A stretch of DNA of 64,000 bases, taken from Advenella mimigardefordensis DPN7 (GTDB lineage: Bacteria > Pseudomonadota > Gammaproteobacteria > Burkholderiales > Burkholderiaceae_B). The DNA is taken from assembly GCF_000521505.1 (NCBI RefSeq), contig NZ_CP003915.1, positions 1,178,001 through 1,242,000 on the forward strand. Reading direction: 5' to 3'. Position 1 is the stretch's first letter. Every line of letters begins with the position of its first letter. The translations under genes were made by a program, and so were the position numbers. The notes below the pieces were generated by a model. The model saw nothing but the letters and a program-made list of their open reading frames with translations, was not told the DNA's origin and ran no database searches. Shown in pieces: positions 56,048 through 64,000 of the stretch.

Positions 56048-58774
56048 ATGGCAGCTCGTACAGTTGGCGTCCTTTCGATCGACCTTGTTGGCAACATTTC
56101 GGGGTTCGATAGGTCCATGAAACGCGCCACGATGTCCGCTGACACGTTCGTCAAGAAGATCACCGTCGGTTTCAATGGGCTATCCTCCACGCTTTCCCGT
56201 ATGGCGGGGCCGTTGGCAGCATTCCTTTCTGTTCGTCAGGTGGCGCAGTATGCCCAAGCCTGGACGGAACTGAACAACCGACTGAAGTTGGTTACAGCGA
56301 CGAATCAGGACTTGGCACAGGCGAGCAAGGATATCTACTCCATATCCCAGCAAACCGGTCAGGCGCTCTCCGGAACGTCAGAGGTTTATTCTCGGATTGC
56401 CAAGAACGCCACGACTTATGGATTGTCGCTGCAGGACGTTGCGAAGATTACCGACACAGTTTCAAAATCGGTTGCCATTTCCGGCACTTCCGCTGAGTCT
56501 GCGGCTGCCGGCCTGATGCAGTTCGGTCAGGCTCTTGCGTCCCAACGTCTGGGCGGTGAAGAACTGAATTCCATTCTGGAGCAGACTCCAGGTCTGGCGC
56601 TGGCGATTGCGAAAGGGCTGGGTGTTCCTGTTGGCGCCCTGAAGGAAATGGGCAAGCAGGGCAAACTGACAGGGGATGCTGTAGTCGCTGCGTTGCAGAA
56701 GGCTGCTGGTTTCATTGATACGCAGTTCAGTAATATCACCTTGACGGCAAGCCAGAACCAGCAACGCCTCAATAACGCACTTGAGCGGTATGTGGGCATC
56801 CTTGATACGGAGCTGGGCGGATCCGTTGCATTCGGAAATCTGATGAACTCGATTACTGGTTATATCGAGGATCAGACAGAGAAAATTGACGATCTGATTG
56901 TTGATATTGATTGGTTGGTAGATCAGTACGATAAGGTGACAACGGAAATCGGTGATTTCTGGCGGAATCTCACCGAGGGGTTACCGGTTGTAGGCGAAGA
57001 AACGAACGCTACAGTGTCTGTCATGGAACGCAGTTTTGCCGACTTCATCGTGGCGACACTGGAGGAATTCCAGTACTTTTTGAACACTGTCTCAGGCGTC
57101 TTTGCGGCTCTTGACGGGGCAAACCAGTCCGTTACATATAATCTTGGCGTTGCGTTTGAGAATGCATTTCTCTGGATCAAAAAAACTGCAATCGACGCGA
57201 TTAACGAGATTATTGTCGCGCTGAATCAGTTAGGAAATATTGAGATTTTCGGCCAGAAGATGGGCGTGAATATCAAGCAGTTGGATCAAGTCAAAGGAGA
57301 ATACAAGGAATTTTCCAACATCGTGACCGATCTGCAGCGTGGCTTCGAGAACGGATCCAAAACATTCACTTTTGCCGATGCTGCGCGCAACAGCCTGACA
57401 ACGCGCCGTAATCTGGAGTGGATCAGCAAAAATTACGGCGGGGACGGGGTAGGTGACGGAACGCGGCGCGATATCGATACCGGAACTCCCGGCGGAGCCA
57501 CTGCTGCGGGTGGGAAGAAGAAAAAAAAGGGGCGAACCGGTAAAACTGACGAAGAAAAAGCCTATGCCCGCGAGCAGAAACAATTTGCCGATTGGGTCAA
57601 GCGTCAAAATGAACGCATCGCCATGCTCGGCACTGAAACTGAGTTGGAAAAGCTAAACGCCGAATTGAAGCTGGGCAACTGGTCGAAGTTATCCGACGCT
57701 CAGAAAGAGCAGATGCGTCAGTTGGCCGATCAGGTGGATAAAGCCGAAGAATACAACGACGTACTTGAGCGTATGAGTGAAATCACCGGCGACAAGCTGA
57801 TGAAGGAGCATTTGAAGGACGCCAAAGCCCTTGCGATGGCTTGGCAGGCTGGAGCGCTCTCGGTCGATGCATACGTCAATCGCATGAACAAACTGAACAT
57901 GGAAGGCGCGGAGGAACGGATCAGCCGTGGAATGGGTTCATCTCAGGATATGTTGCAGTCGATTCTGGGGAAATACAGCGATGGGTTCAATAGTACCCAA
58001 GAGGCAATAGCTGATTCGCTCGGGGCATCATTCGCGGATCTATCGGACGGAGCGGGCGACACGCTGGGCCAGATGATCTTCTATGGCGATGAAGCCAATG
58101 CCTCATTTTCGGATATTGCTAAGACCATTGGCGTCGATATGGTCAAGGCTTTGGTCAAGATGGGCATTCAGATGCTGGCGCAAAAAGCGCTGGGTACGGC
58201 GATCAATACAACTAGTACCGCAGAGGCGACCGCAACAGGCGCCGCTGTGACCTCGGCTATGACACCCGCAGCGGCCACCGCTTCGGTTGCTACGTTTGGT
58301 GGCGCAGCGGCTGCTGGTCTGGCTGGCTTGATGGCGGTTATGGCGATTCTGCCCGCGCTGATGGGCGGCTTTGCAGAGGGCGGCTATACCGGACCAGGCG
58401 GCAAATACGACCCGGCAGGCGTTGTCCACGCTGGCGAATACGTTTTCAATGCTCAGCGCGTGCGTGAAATCGGCCTCAACAATCTGCGCCGGCTGGATCA
58501 GATGGGTGGTTTTGCGGAAGGCGGATATGTCAATTCTCCGAACGTATCAAGTTCGGTTGCCAGCCTGACATCAGGCGCGGGCACTGGAGAAATAAAAGTC
58601 GTCAATCAGACATCAGCCAAAGTCGGATCAGCGGTGGAATCACGCGGCCCGGCAGGCGAGAGAATTGTCACGCTCAGAGAGAACGAGGACTACATCGCAT
58701 CGCAGTTAGCAAACCCGAACTCAAAGATCAGCCGGGCGATCGGCAAAAATACCCACGCGAAGAGAAGGTTTTAA
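56048..58774 (+). CDS. Tail tape measure protein
   Basis: 908 aa. Conserved N-terminal tape-measure domain ('[20 protein letters not shown]', '[20 protein letters not shown]', '[20 protein letters not shown]'). Long helical middle with a Lys patch ([12 protein letters not shown]). Ala/Thr/Gly-rich hydrophobic segments at about 715-775, and a C-terminal '[20 protein letters not shown]'. Sets tail length and probably helps DNA pass the membrane. Confidence 0.93.
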   Translation: MAARTVGVLSIDLVGNISGFDRSMKRATMSADTFVKKITVGFNGLSSTLSRMAGPLAAFLSVRQVAQYAQAWTELNNRLKLVTATNQDLAQASKDIYSISQQTGQALSGTSEVYSRIAKNATTYGLSLQDVAKITDTVSKSVAISGTSAESAAAGLMQFGQALASQRLGGEELNSILEQTPGLALAIAKGLGVPVGALKEMGKQGKLTGDAVVAALQKAAGFIDTQFSNITLTASQNQQRLNNALERYVGILDTELGGSVAFGNLMNSITGYIEDQTEKIDDLIVDIDWLVDQYDKVTTEIGDFWRNLTEGLPVVGEETNATVSVMERSFADFIVATLEEFQYFLNTVSGVFAALDGANQSVTYNLGVAFENAFLWIKKTAIDAINEIIVALNQLGNIEIFGQKMGVNIKQLDQVKGEYKEFSNIVTDLQRGFENGSKTFTFADAARNSLTTRRNLEWISKNYGGDGVGDGTRRDIDTGTPGGATAAGGKKKKKGRTGKTDEEKAYAREQKQFADWVKRQNERIAMLGTETELEKLNAELKLGNWSKLSDAQKEQMRQLADQVDKAEEYNDVLERMSEITGDKLMKEHLKDAKALAMAWQAGALSVDAYVNRMNKLNMEGAEERISRGMGSSQDMLQSILGKYSDGFNSTQEAIADSLGASFADLSDGAGDTLGQMIFYGDEANASFSDIAKTIGVDMVKALVKMGIQMLAQKALGTAINTTSTAEATATGAAVTSAMTPAAATASVATFGGAAAAGLAGLMAVMAILPALMGGFAEGGYTGPGGKYDPAGVVHAGEYVFNAQRVREIGLNNLRRLDQMGGFAEGGYVNSPNVSSSVASLTSGAGTGEIKVVNQTSAKVGSAVESRGPAGERIVTLRENEDYIASQLANPNSKISRAIGKNTHAKRRF

Positions 58775-58814
58775 GTAGAATTGACTTTCAAATATTAATA
58801 ACCCGGAGAGAGTC

Positions 58815-59252
58815 GTGAAGAAAGCCATTTTGTTATTGGCTGCGGTGCCACTGATGTCCATTGCGCAGCCAAAAGAAGTCAAACGGAATGAATTGGAAAA
58901 AATCGTCCATATTGAATCCGCAAAGTACGTTGGGTATGACGTAGTTGCAAGGCGGTATGGTAATGCGAAGGTAGAAGTAATTTATAAAAATGTCTCGGAT
59001 AAGGCTATCAATGGAGTCAAGATTGTGATTGACACTAGAGATATTTTTGATGATCGATTAACGGGTACGTACTTCAAGGACGATAAACCACTCGCGCCAG
59101 GAGAATCTAGAACGCGCTTGGAGAAGTTCGGTGCTGATCAAGACAAATTCAAAGATAAGCCGGTAGATAAGATAACCGCCGAGGCATACCCAATTCAGAT
59201 CATTACCGGAGATGGACAGAATCTGAAAGACGATTCAGTTAACACTCTTTAG
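58815..59252 (+). CDS. Exported protein, probable cargo gene in the tail cluster
   Basis: 145 aa, GTG start with CGGAGAG upstream. Signal peptide of about 18 residues ('KKAILLLAAVPLMSIAQ') followed by a beta-sandwich-like domain ('KVEVIYKNVSDKAINGVKIV'). AT-richer than neighbours, with its own spacer and two terminators. A secreted protein inside a tail operon points to a moron. Family not recognised. Confidence 0.7.
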   Translation: MKKAILLLAAVPLMSIAQPKEVKRNELEKIVHIESAKYVGYDVVARRYGNAKVEVIYKNVSDKAINGVKIVIDTRDIFDDRLTGTYFKDDKPLAPGESRTRLEKFGADQDKFKDKPVDKITAEAYPIQIITGDGQNLKDDSVNTL

Positions 59253-59277
59253 GAAGTAATTAAGCATTAACCAAAGG

Positions 59278-59300
59278 CCACCTTTCGAGGTGGTTTTTTT
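59278..59300 (+). terminator. Terminator, free intron-type site
   Basis: CCACCT-TTCG-AGGTGG is followed by TTTTTTT and then ATGG, the same layout as the two intron targets. Confidence 0.85.
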
Positions 59301-59304
59301 ATGG

Positions 59305-59330
59305 CCGTTCCATTTGGAGCGGATTTTTTT
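59305..59330 (+). terminator. Second tandem terminator-like hairpin
   Basis: CCGTTCC-ATTT-GGAGCGG (one G-T pair), one A, then TTTTTTT and ATGG. It repeats the preceding unit's layout with a different stem. Confidence 0.7.
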
Positions 59331-59341
59331 ATGGGACAAAG

Positions 59342-59836
59342 ATGGCCGATCCATTACGTTTGCCTTCGGGTTTCTGCCCGATTATCTCGGCTTATTCCGG
59401 GTCCGGTCCGGGCGGGGTGTCGCGTAGCGAAGTTGAGGGCGGGTATCCGCGTTATTCCCTGATCTGGGATGGCGGAGTAATGCAGATTGCGCTGACGCTG
59501 CGGCTTGCTCAGGATGAGTTGTTTGTCTGGGCCCACTTTTTCCGACTGATTAAGAAAGGTGCAGAGCAGTTCATTTGCCCGATAGATACAGGACTTGGGA
59601 TGAACGATCACCTAGTCAACATAGTTCCTGATTCGTATTCCACGACCCGCAATGGCCTATTTACAGATGTGTCATTCACGGTCGACGTTGAACCAGAGGT
59701 CTACAAATCGACCGAAGAGCAGTCTATGGACATCGTTCAGGCTTGGGAAGTGATTCAACAGTATCCAATGATGCTACGGGCACTCAAACGCCTGGAAATC
59801 TCCGCCAACTATGACGTACAGGCGTTAAACGAATGA
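59342..59836 (+). CDS. Phage minor tail protein
   Basis: 164 aa. 'PSGFCPIISAYSGSGPGGVS', 'RYSLIWDGGVMQIALTLRLA' and 'GLFTDVSFTVDVEP' suggest a distal-tail beta domain. It lies in the usual slot after the tape measure. Overlaps the next gene by ATGA. Confidence 0.7.
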   Translation: MADPLRLPSGFCPIISAYSGSGPGGVSRSEVEGGYPRYSLIWDGGVMQIALTLRLAQDELFVWAHFFRLIKKGAEQFICPIDTGLGMNDHLVNIVPDSYSTTRNGLFTDVSFTVDVEPEVYKSTEEQSMDIVQAWEVIQQYPMMLRALKRLEISANYDVQALNE

Positions 59837-60336
59837 GCCTCAGAGAAGAATTGCGCGTCTGGCTGGCTTCGGCCCCGCAGGTGGTGAGAAGGATTGTCAC
59901 TGTCGAGATCGCTCATTCCGATCTCACAAAAACCCGCTACTGCTGCAATAACGGCTTTCCGGTCACGGCATGGGCAGACGGCGAAATGCGCGAACATGAA
60001 CCGACGAACTTTCTGATCGAACTGGCGAAAACGGATAACTCGCTGGATCAGGATTACACGATGACGTTTGATCTGACCGACCGGCAGGACGAATTCAGGA
60101 ATGAATTGAAGCGAATTCCTTTCAACAGCCCCAATCCGGTGAGAGTGACGCTGCGCGAGTTCTTATCAAATGATCTGTCTTTACCTATGTCTCCGGATGT
60201 TGTGCTGGATTTGGAGAAGATCGCCTATACCCGTGGCGCTGCCTCATTCAGCATTTCATCCCCACGCCTCAACAAAACATCCACTGGCCGCACCTATTCA
60301 CCCCGGTTCATTTCGTCTATCAGGGGCTTCCTGTGA
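59833..60336 (+). CDS. DUF1833-like minor tail protein
   Basis: 167 aa: 'VVRRIVTVEIAHSDLTKTRY' and 'NSPNPVRVTLREFLSNDLSL' match DUF1833-type tail proteins (lambda gpL position). Confidence 0.75.
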   Translation: MSLREELRVWLASAPQVVRRIVTVEIAHSDLTKTRYCCNNGFPVTAWADGEMREHEPTNFLIELAKTDNSLDQDYTMTFDLTDRQDEFRNELKRIPFNSPNPVRVTLREFLSNDLSLPMSPDVVLDLEKIAYTRGAASFSISSPRLNKTSTGRTYSPRFISSIRGFL

Positions 60337-60701
60337 ACGTACGCAAGTACCAAGGCACCAGTTACAAAAATCCGCCGTGCTGGCGCCTGGTTGCCCATGT
60401 GCTGGCGGATCGCGGGGTGAGTTTGCCCGACTTTTCACCTGAGCAGGCAAGCCATGAGGATATCGCAACAGCCTTCCGGATCGCCATTCACAACGCGCCG
60501 GGCTGGGCAGAGCGTGTTGCCGCGCCGCAGGATTACGACATGGTGCTAATGGCCCGATGCGAGCGCATGGACTTTCACCATATCGGAATCTGGTGGCAAG
60601 GGAAGGTACTGCATGCGCTGCCATCCGGAGTTTGGTATCAGCCGGCTTCGCTGGTGAGGGATGAATTTCGTAAACCGTTTGAATTTTGGCGAGTGAAATG
60701 A
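60333..60701 (+). CDS. NlpC/P60-like tail-tip peptidase
   Basis: 122 aa, GTG start. Catalytic Cys in 'SYKNPPCWRLVAHVLADRGV' and His in 'DFHHIGIWWQGKVLHALPSG' fit an NlpC/P60 cysteine hydrolase (lambda gpK-type). It may cut peptidoglycan during DNA entry. Confidence 0.8.
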   Translation: MNVRKYQGTSYKNPPCWRLVAHVLADRGVSLPDFSPEQASHEDIATAFRIAIHNAPGWAERVAAPQDYDMVLMARCERMDFHHIGIWWQGKVLHALPSGVWYQPASLVRDEFRKPFEFWRVK

Positions 60702-63556
60702 GGGTATATCTCTTTGATGATCTGACCGACCGTTCCAAGTGCCGGGAGTTGGAATATTCCTGCCCGGCCGAGTTCTTGCTGCGTCACTACGGTGAGCGCT
60801 GCCCATCGGGTAAGTCGGTACAGATGTTCGACAAAGAGCCGTCTATGGAAACGGCAATCCCGATGGATCCGGCTGATCCTCTGTCCGAAGATGCGCTTCT
60901 TTGTGATGATTATGAATACATCACCGTGCTCGAAAGTCCGGGCGACCCATGGACAATCGGTGCCGCCGTCGTGGCGCTGGTGGCCGCTGCCGTGGCAATC
61001 AGCATGGCGAAAAAGAAGGTCGCTGCAGCCGATAATGTTGATCGCGGGCAATCGTCTGACAATAACAGCCTGTCGGATCGGTCCAATAAGGTCAGATATA
61101 ACGAACGGATTGAGGATATTGTCGGAAAGGTCTTGTCCGTACCATCCATGGTGGCGCCTACGTATACCAAGATTGATTCAAATAAGCAAGTTCGGTACGA
61201 GATAGGGCTGTACTGCGTGGGGCGAGGGTATTACGAGATTCAGGACGTGAAAGAGGGAGATACCCTGCTTTCTGATATCACTGGGTCATCTGCTAAGTTC
61301 TACGACCCATTTGGTGCGCCGATGGAGAACTCCGCGCCATCGATGACGGTGGGGGATGCATCATGGAGTGAGCCGGTCCTGCAGGCGCGACGGTGCGAAC
61401 AGTTTGAATCGATCGTTTTGAAAGCGCCGAATCAGGTGCAGTTACCCAATGCCGTGCGGTCAGGGTATCGGTTCAATGAGCCGGGCAACGACGAAAGCGC
61501 CACGTATTCGAGCATCACGCAGACCAATCAGGACGGGATGGCAAACTTCTCTGAAATCTTCCTTGTGGGGGATCAGGTGGAGGTGAGCGGGGCGGCTGGT
61601 CCGGATCGTCCGGCGGTGTCATTCACAATTGTTCAATCAAGCAACGTTGAAGATTCGTTCACGCTGGCTTTGACGCCGAGCGGGATACTGGTTGGCGACA
61701 CGATCAATGTTACCGGGTACATACTGGCTGATTCTGGCTTGAACGGCACGTACACCGTCGCGTCGATCACCGGAAATAAGATATATGTCGTCGAAAATTT
61801 TGCTATCAGCAGCACGCAGACCGCTACGCTCACTCGCCCGTATATCCCGCCTGTTACGTCTCCCAAGAATGGCACCTATGACGTGCTGGAAGTGGGCGAC
61901 GGCTATATCGTCATTGACAACACAACATGGTCAGGCGACGAGCAGATCAACGCCCGTGTCCAGCGTGTCGGCGCTACAGAGTGGACGGACTGGGCAACCC
62001 TTCCTGATGCAAATTTGATGGGGGTTATTGCCAATCTGACAGCAAATGCCGGGATGTATCGCAATTCCGCTGAAAACGGACTTTCCTTCCTGACAACGTT
62101 TGTTGAGATGCAGTATCAATCGCTTGACGCAGCAACATTGGTTCCGACAGGGGCGATTACCACATTGACTAATCAGGTTGACGGTGCATCTAAAAGTTTT
62201 CGTGGGAAAACCCTTGAAATTCAGGGATTGACAGCAGGCCCGAGGCGTATTCGTTTCAGGAGAACGAACAATTTTGATTACGATACGGATGATGTTATTC
62301 AGGATGAAGTGACGCTTGAGACTGTCTTTGCTTGCTCTCCGATCATTCAGGCCAATTTCGGAGATGTGACTTTAGTTTATACGAAGACTGAATTCACACG
62401 ACAAGCCGTAGCGATAGGTGAACGTCAACTCAATATGGTAGCGTCTCGAAAAATTCCTATCTACGATCAAGAAACCAGAACTTGGTCTGGTGTCATTAAT
62501 GAAGATGGCTGGCATTCGTCAGGAACCCTATACCCCGCGAGGGATGTTCTGAACATCATTCCATTCGTCTATCAGGATCGCTACATGGGCAATCGCCCGG
62601 TTTCCGAGATTGATATGGATTCACTTGCAGCGGCTGCGAACGCGCTGTACGCCATCCATCCCGATCTCCCGACCTGCGACTACACCTTCGATGACACGGA
62701 AATGTCAGTTGAGAACCATCTTGCACTGATTGCAGATGCGGCCAGCATGACTTCATACCGTCAGTATGGAAAGGTTCGCTTTGAGCCGGATGTCAGGAAA
62801 GACGCGCCGACTATGCTTTTCACGCACCGGAACAAGAAACCGGCTTCGGATGTTGTTACTCGGACGATGATTTCTGATGGCTATGACGGCATTGAATTCA
62901 AGTACGTGTCTCCAACGTCCGTAGGATCACCATACCGCACCGAAACGATCATTCTGCCGCTGGATGGCAATTACACGAAACTCAAATCATTCGAAATCCC
63001 GGGCTTCACCGGGTTCGCAAAGTCCTGGCTGCGGGCGAATCGGGAATACCGAAAGTTGATGAATCAGCGCCAGATTACCGAGTTTGGCGCGACCAATGAT
63101 GCTCGGATGCTCGTTCCCGGCTCAATGATGGATTCTGTGGATAACACGACGTTCCAGTCGAATGACGGGGAGGTGATGGGCGTATCAGGTCTGACATTGA
63201 CGCTCTCGCAGCCAGTCGTGTTTACGCCCGGGCAGACGCACTACATCGTGCTGATGCGTCGCAACGGATCGCTGGAGTCAATCCAGTGCACACCCGGCGC
63301 CACCGATAAGGAGGTCGTGCTCGCGAACCTTCCGAGTGAGCCAATCGTTTCCGACGAGAACCGCTTGGAAGGCATCCGGACGATCTACAGCTTTGCCGCC
63401 GATATCGACAGAGAAGGGCAGTATTACACGGTAGATGATATCGACCCCACTGACCCTGAATACATCGGCGTCAAAGGATCGATATATCTGGATATGTATT
63501 ACGAAATGGATTACCAGCCGATTCCGGATGAGACGGTAACGATTAATCAGTATTGA
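60698..63556 (+). CDS. Tail tip / host-specificity protein (J-like)
   Basis: 952 aa from the ATG at 60698 (ATGA overlap). A hydrophobic stretch at about 90-108 ('TIGAAVVALVAAAVAISMA'), 'SDRSNKVRYNERIEDIVGKV' and long beta-rich domains match central tail-tip proteins of lambda-like siphoviruses. The C-terminus ('RTIYSFAADIDREGQYYTVD') is probably the hub end; receptor binding may lie in the next gene. Confidence 0.85.
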   Translation: MRVYLFDDLTDRSKCRELEYSCPAEFLLRHYGERCPSGKSVQMFDKEPSMETAIPMDPADPLSEDALLCDDYEYITVLESPGDPWTIGAAVVALVAAAVAISMAKKKVAAADNVDRGQSSDNNSLSDRSNKVRYNERIEDIVGKVLSVPSMVAPTYTKIDSNKQVRYEIGLYCVGRGYYEIQDVKEGDTLLSDITGSSAKFYDPFGAPMENSAPSMTVGDASWSEPVLQARRCEQFESIVLKAPNQVQLPNAVRSGYRFNEPGNDESATYSSITQTNQDGMANFSEIFLVGDQVEVSGAAGPDRPAVSFTIVQSSNVEDSFTLALTPSGILVGDTINVTGYILADSGLNGTYTVASITGNKIYVVENFAISSTQTATLTRPYIPPVTSPKNGTYDVLEVGDGYIVIDNTTWSGDEQINARVQRVGATEWTDWATLPDANLMGVIANLTANAGMYRNSAENGLSFLTTFVEMQYQSLDAATLVPTGAITTLTNQVDGASKSFRGKTLEIQGLTAGPRRIRFRRTNNFDYDTDDVIQDEVTLETVFACSPIIQANFGDVTLVYTKTEFTRQAVAIGERQLNMVASRKIPIYDQETRTWSGVINEDGWHSSGTLYPARDVLNIIPFVYQDRYMGNRPVSEIDMDSLAAAANALYAIHPDLPTCDYTFDDTEMSVENHLALIADAASMTSYRQYGKVRFEPDVRKDAPTMLFTHRNKKPASDVVTRTMISDGYDGIEFKYVSPTSVGSPYRTETIILPLDGNYTKLKSFEIPGFTGFAKSWLRANREYRKLMNQRQITEFGATNDARMLVPGSMMDSVDNTTFQSNDGEVMGVSGLTLTLSQPVVFTPGQTHYIVLMRRNGSLESIQCTPGATDKEVVLANLPSEPIVSDENRLEGIRTIYSFAADIDREGQYYTVDDIDPTDPEYIGVKGSIYLDMYYEMDYQPIPDETVTINQY

Positions 63557-63574
63557 AGACCACCAGCAACACAC

Positions 63575-63600
63575 AGCCACCTTACGAGGTGGCTTTTTTT
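63575..63600 (+). terminator. Terminator behind the tail tip gene, free intron-type site
   Basis: AGCCACCT-TACG-AGGTGGCT is followed by T7 and ATGG. Confidence 0.85.
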
Positions 63601-63614
63601 ATGGAAGAACGAAA

Positions 63615-64000
63615 ATGGCCGTGATAGACATTCCTGGCTTCATCGAGAAGCTGAATAACGGTGAAATCGACCTCGATACGTGGGCGGCGATTGTCAATGC
63701 CAATACGCTGACAACGATGACCCGCTTGAACGGCGCCGTTAACACGTGGTTCGGCCTTCAAGCCGCCCTGTCCGCTGCCACTGGCCTTGTCTACACGTCC
63801 AAATCAGCGATGGATGCAGCGCCTGGAACGATAGCAGGGCAGGCCGCCCGAGTCACCGAAGGCTCCGACAAAGGCCTGTACCTGTGGTCTGGGTCTGCTT
63901 GGGTTAAGACGAATGATCCGCTATTTAATGGCCCACTGTATACAGCACAAGGTGCAGATTTCCCATTTTTATACAGCCAGCGGGGCGGGGCAACATATCC
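63615..64000 (+). CDS. Tail fibre protein, N-terminal part (3' truncated by window)
   Basis: At least 128 aa from the ATG at 63615; the ATG at 63601 gives only seven codons. 'NNGEIDLDTWAAIVNANTLT' and 'NTWFGLQAALSAATGLVYTS', then 'GTIAGQAARVTEGSDKGLYL' are typical of fibre N-termini that attach to the tail. The receptor-binding part is outside the window. Confidence 0.8.
   Translation, partial: MAVIDIPGFIEKLNNGEIDLDTWAAIVNANTLTTMTRLNGAVNTWFGLQAALSAATGLVYTSKSAMDAAPGTIAGQAARVTEGSDKGLYLWSGSAWVKTNDPLFNGPLYTAQGADFPFLYSQRGGATY

Noticed and set aside
1..64000. CRISPR array
   Set aside because: No regularly spaced repeats were found. The only arrays of short repeats are the repressor operators and the Ala/Thr codon repeats.

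Overview
The window joins about 14 kb of bacterial chromosome to about 50 kb of one temperate tailed phage that runs off the right edge. The host looks like a betaproteobacterium of the Burkholderiales, most likely Alcaligenaceae. The evidence is a PHB phasin gene with PhaR-type operators, class 2 pyrD beside the two N-end-rule aminoacyltransferases, phhB-phhA, and a TsuA-type YeeE transporter. The genus is an inference; no rRNA or other taxonomic marker is present.

Host part (1-14022): the end of an IclR regulator, phaP, the leftward run pyrD / bpt / aat / NUDIX / DUF2946-like, phhB and phhA, a large YidB-BON-OmpA envelope protein, a lipoprotein, a thiosulfate-type transporter and a decayed WG-repeat locus. 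The boundary is a 47-bp 3' fragment of a tRNA-Cys gene (14023-14069). It is the attachment site; the intact tRNA-Cys should lie beyond 64000.

Phage early and lysogeny part (14 to 38 kb): a leftward operon (27400 to 14188) of many small, ATGA-overlapping genes carries a recombination cassette (SSB, YqaJ-like exonuclease, probable annealing protein), an RtcB RNA ligase interrupted by an intein, a DUF4224 protein and the integrase. It starts at a PL-type promoter covered by two CAAG-N5-CTTG operators. Three more copies of this operator lie between a CI-like repressor (minus) and a YdaS/Cro-like gene (plus). Between the two operator clusters is a cargo region with a toxin-antitoxin-SecB-like chaperone (TAC) operon and a BamE-like lipoprotein. 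The rightward early operon has NinB, an HNH protein, Rha, a DUF1376 initiator, DnaB-type helicase, a PD-(D/E)XK protein, RusA and a PP2A-like phosphatase.

Phage late part (38.5 kb to the edge): a two-gene AT-rich cargo unit, HNH genes, P27-type small terminase, TerL, portal, ClpP-like protease and HK97-type capsid. Connectors follow, interleaved with a DUF115/glycosyltransferase-like protein, a second glycosyltransferase-like protein and a methyltransferase. Then come the tail tube, tail chaperones with an A AAA AAG slippery site, tape measure, NlpC/P60-like protein, J-like tip protein and the start of a fibre. No lysis genes are seen, so they should be further right.

The phage is full of selfish DNA: two identical 1862-bp group II introns directly behind terminators, an intein with an HNH region, a free-standing NUMOD4/HNH endonuclease and further HNH genes. 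Two early genes carry single-base frameshifts, one of them at a nine-G tract.
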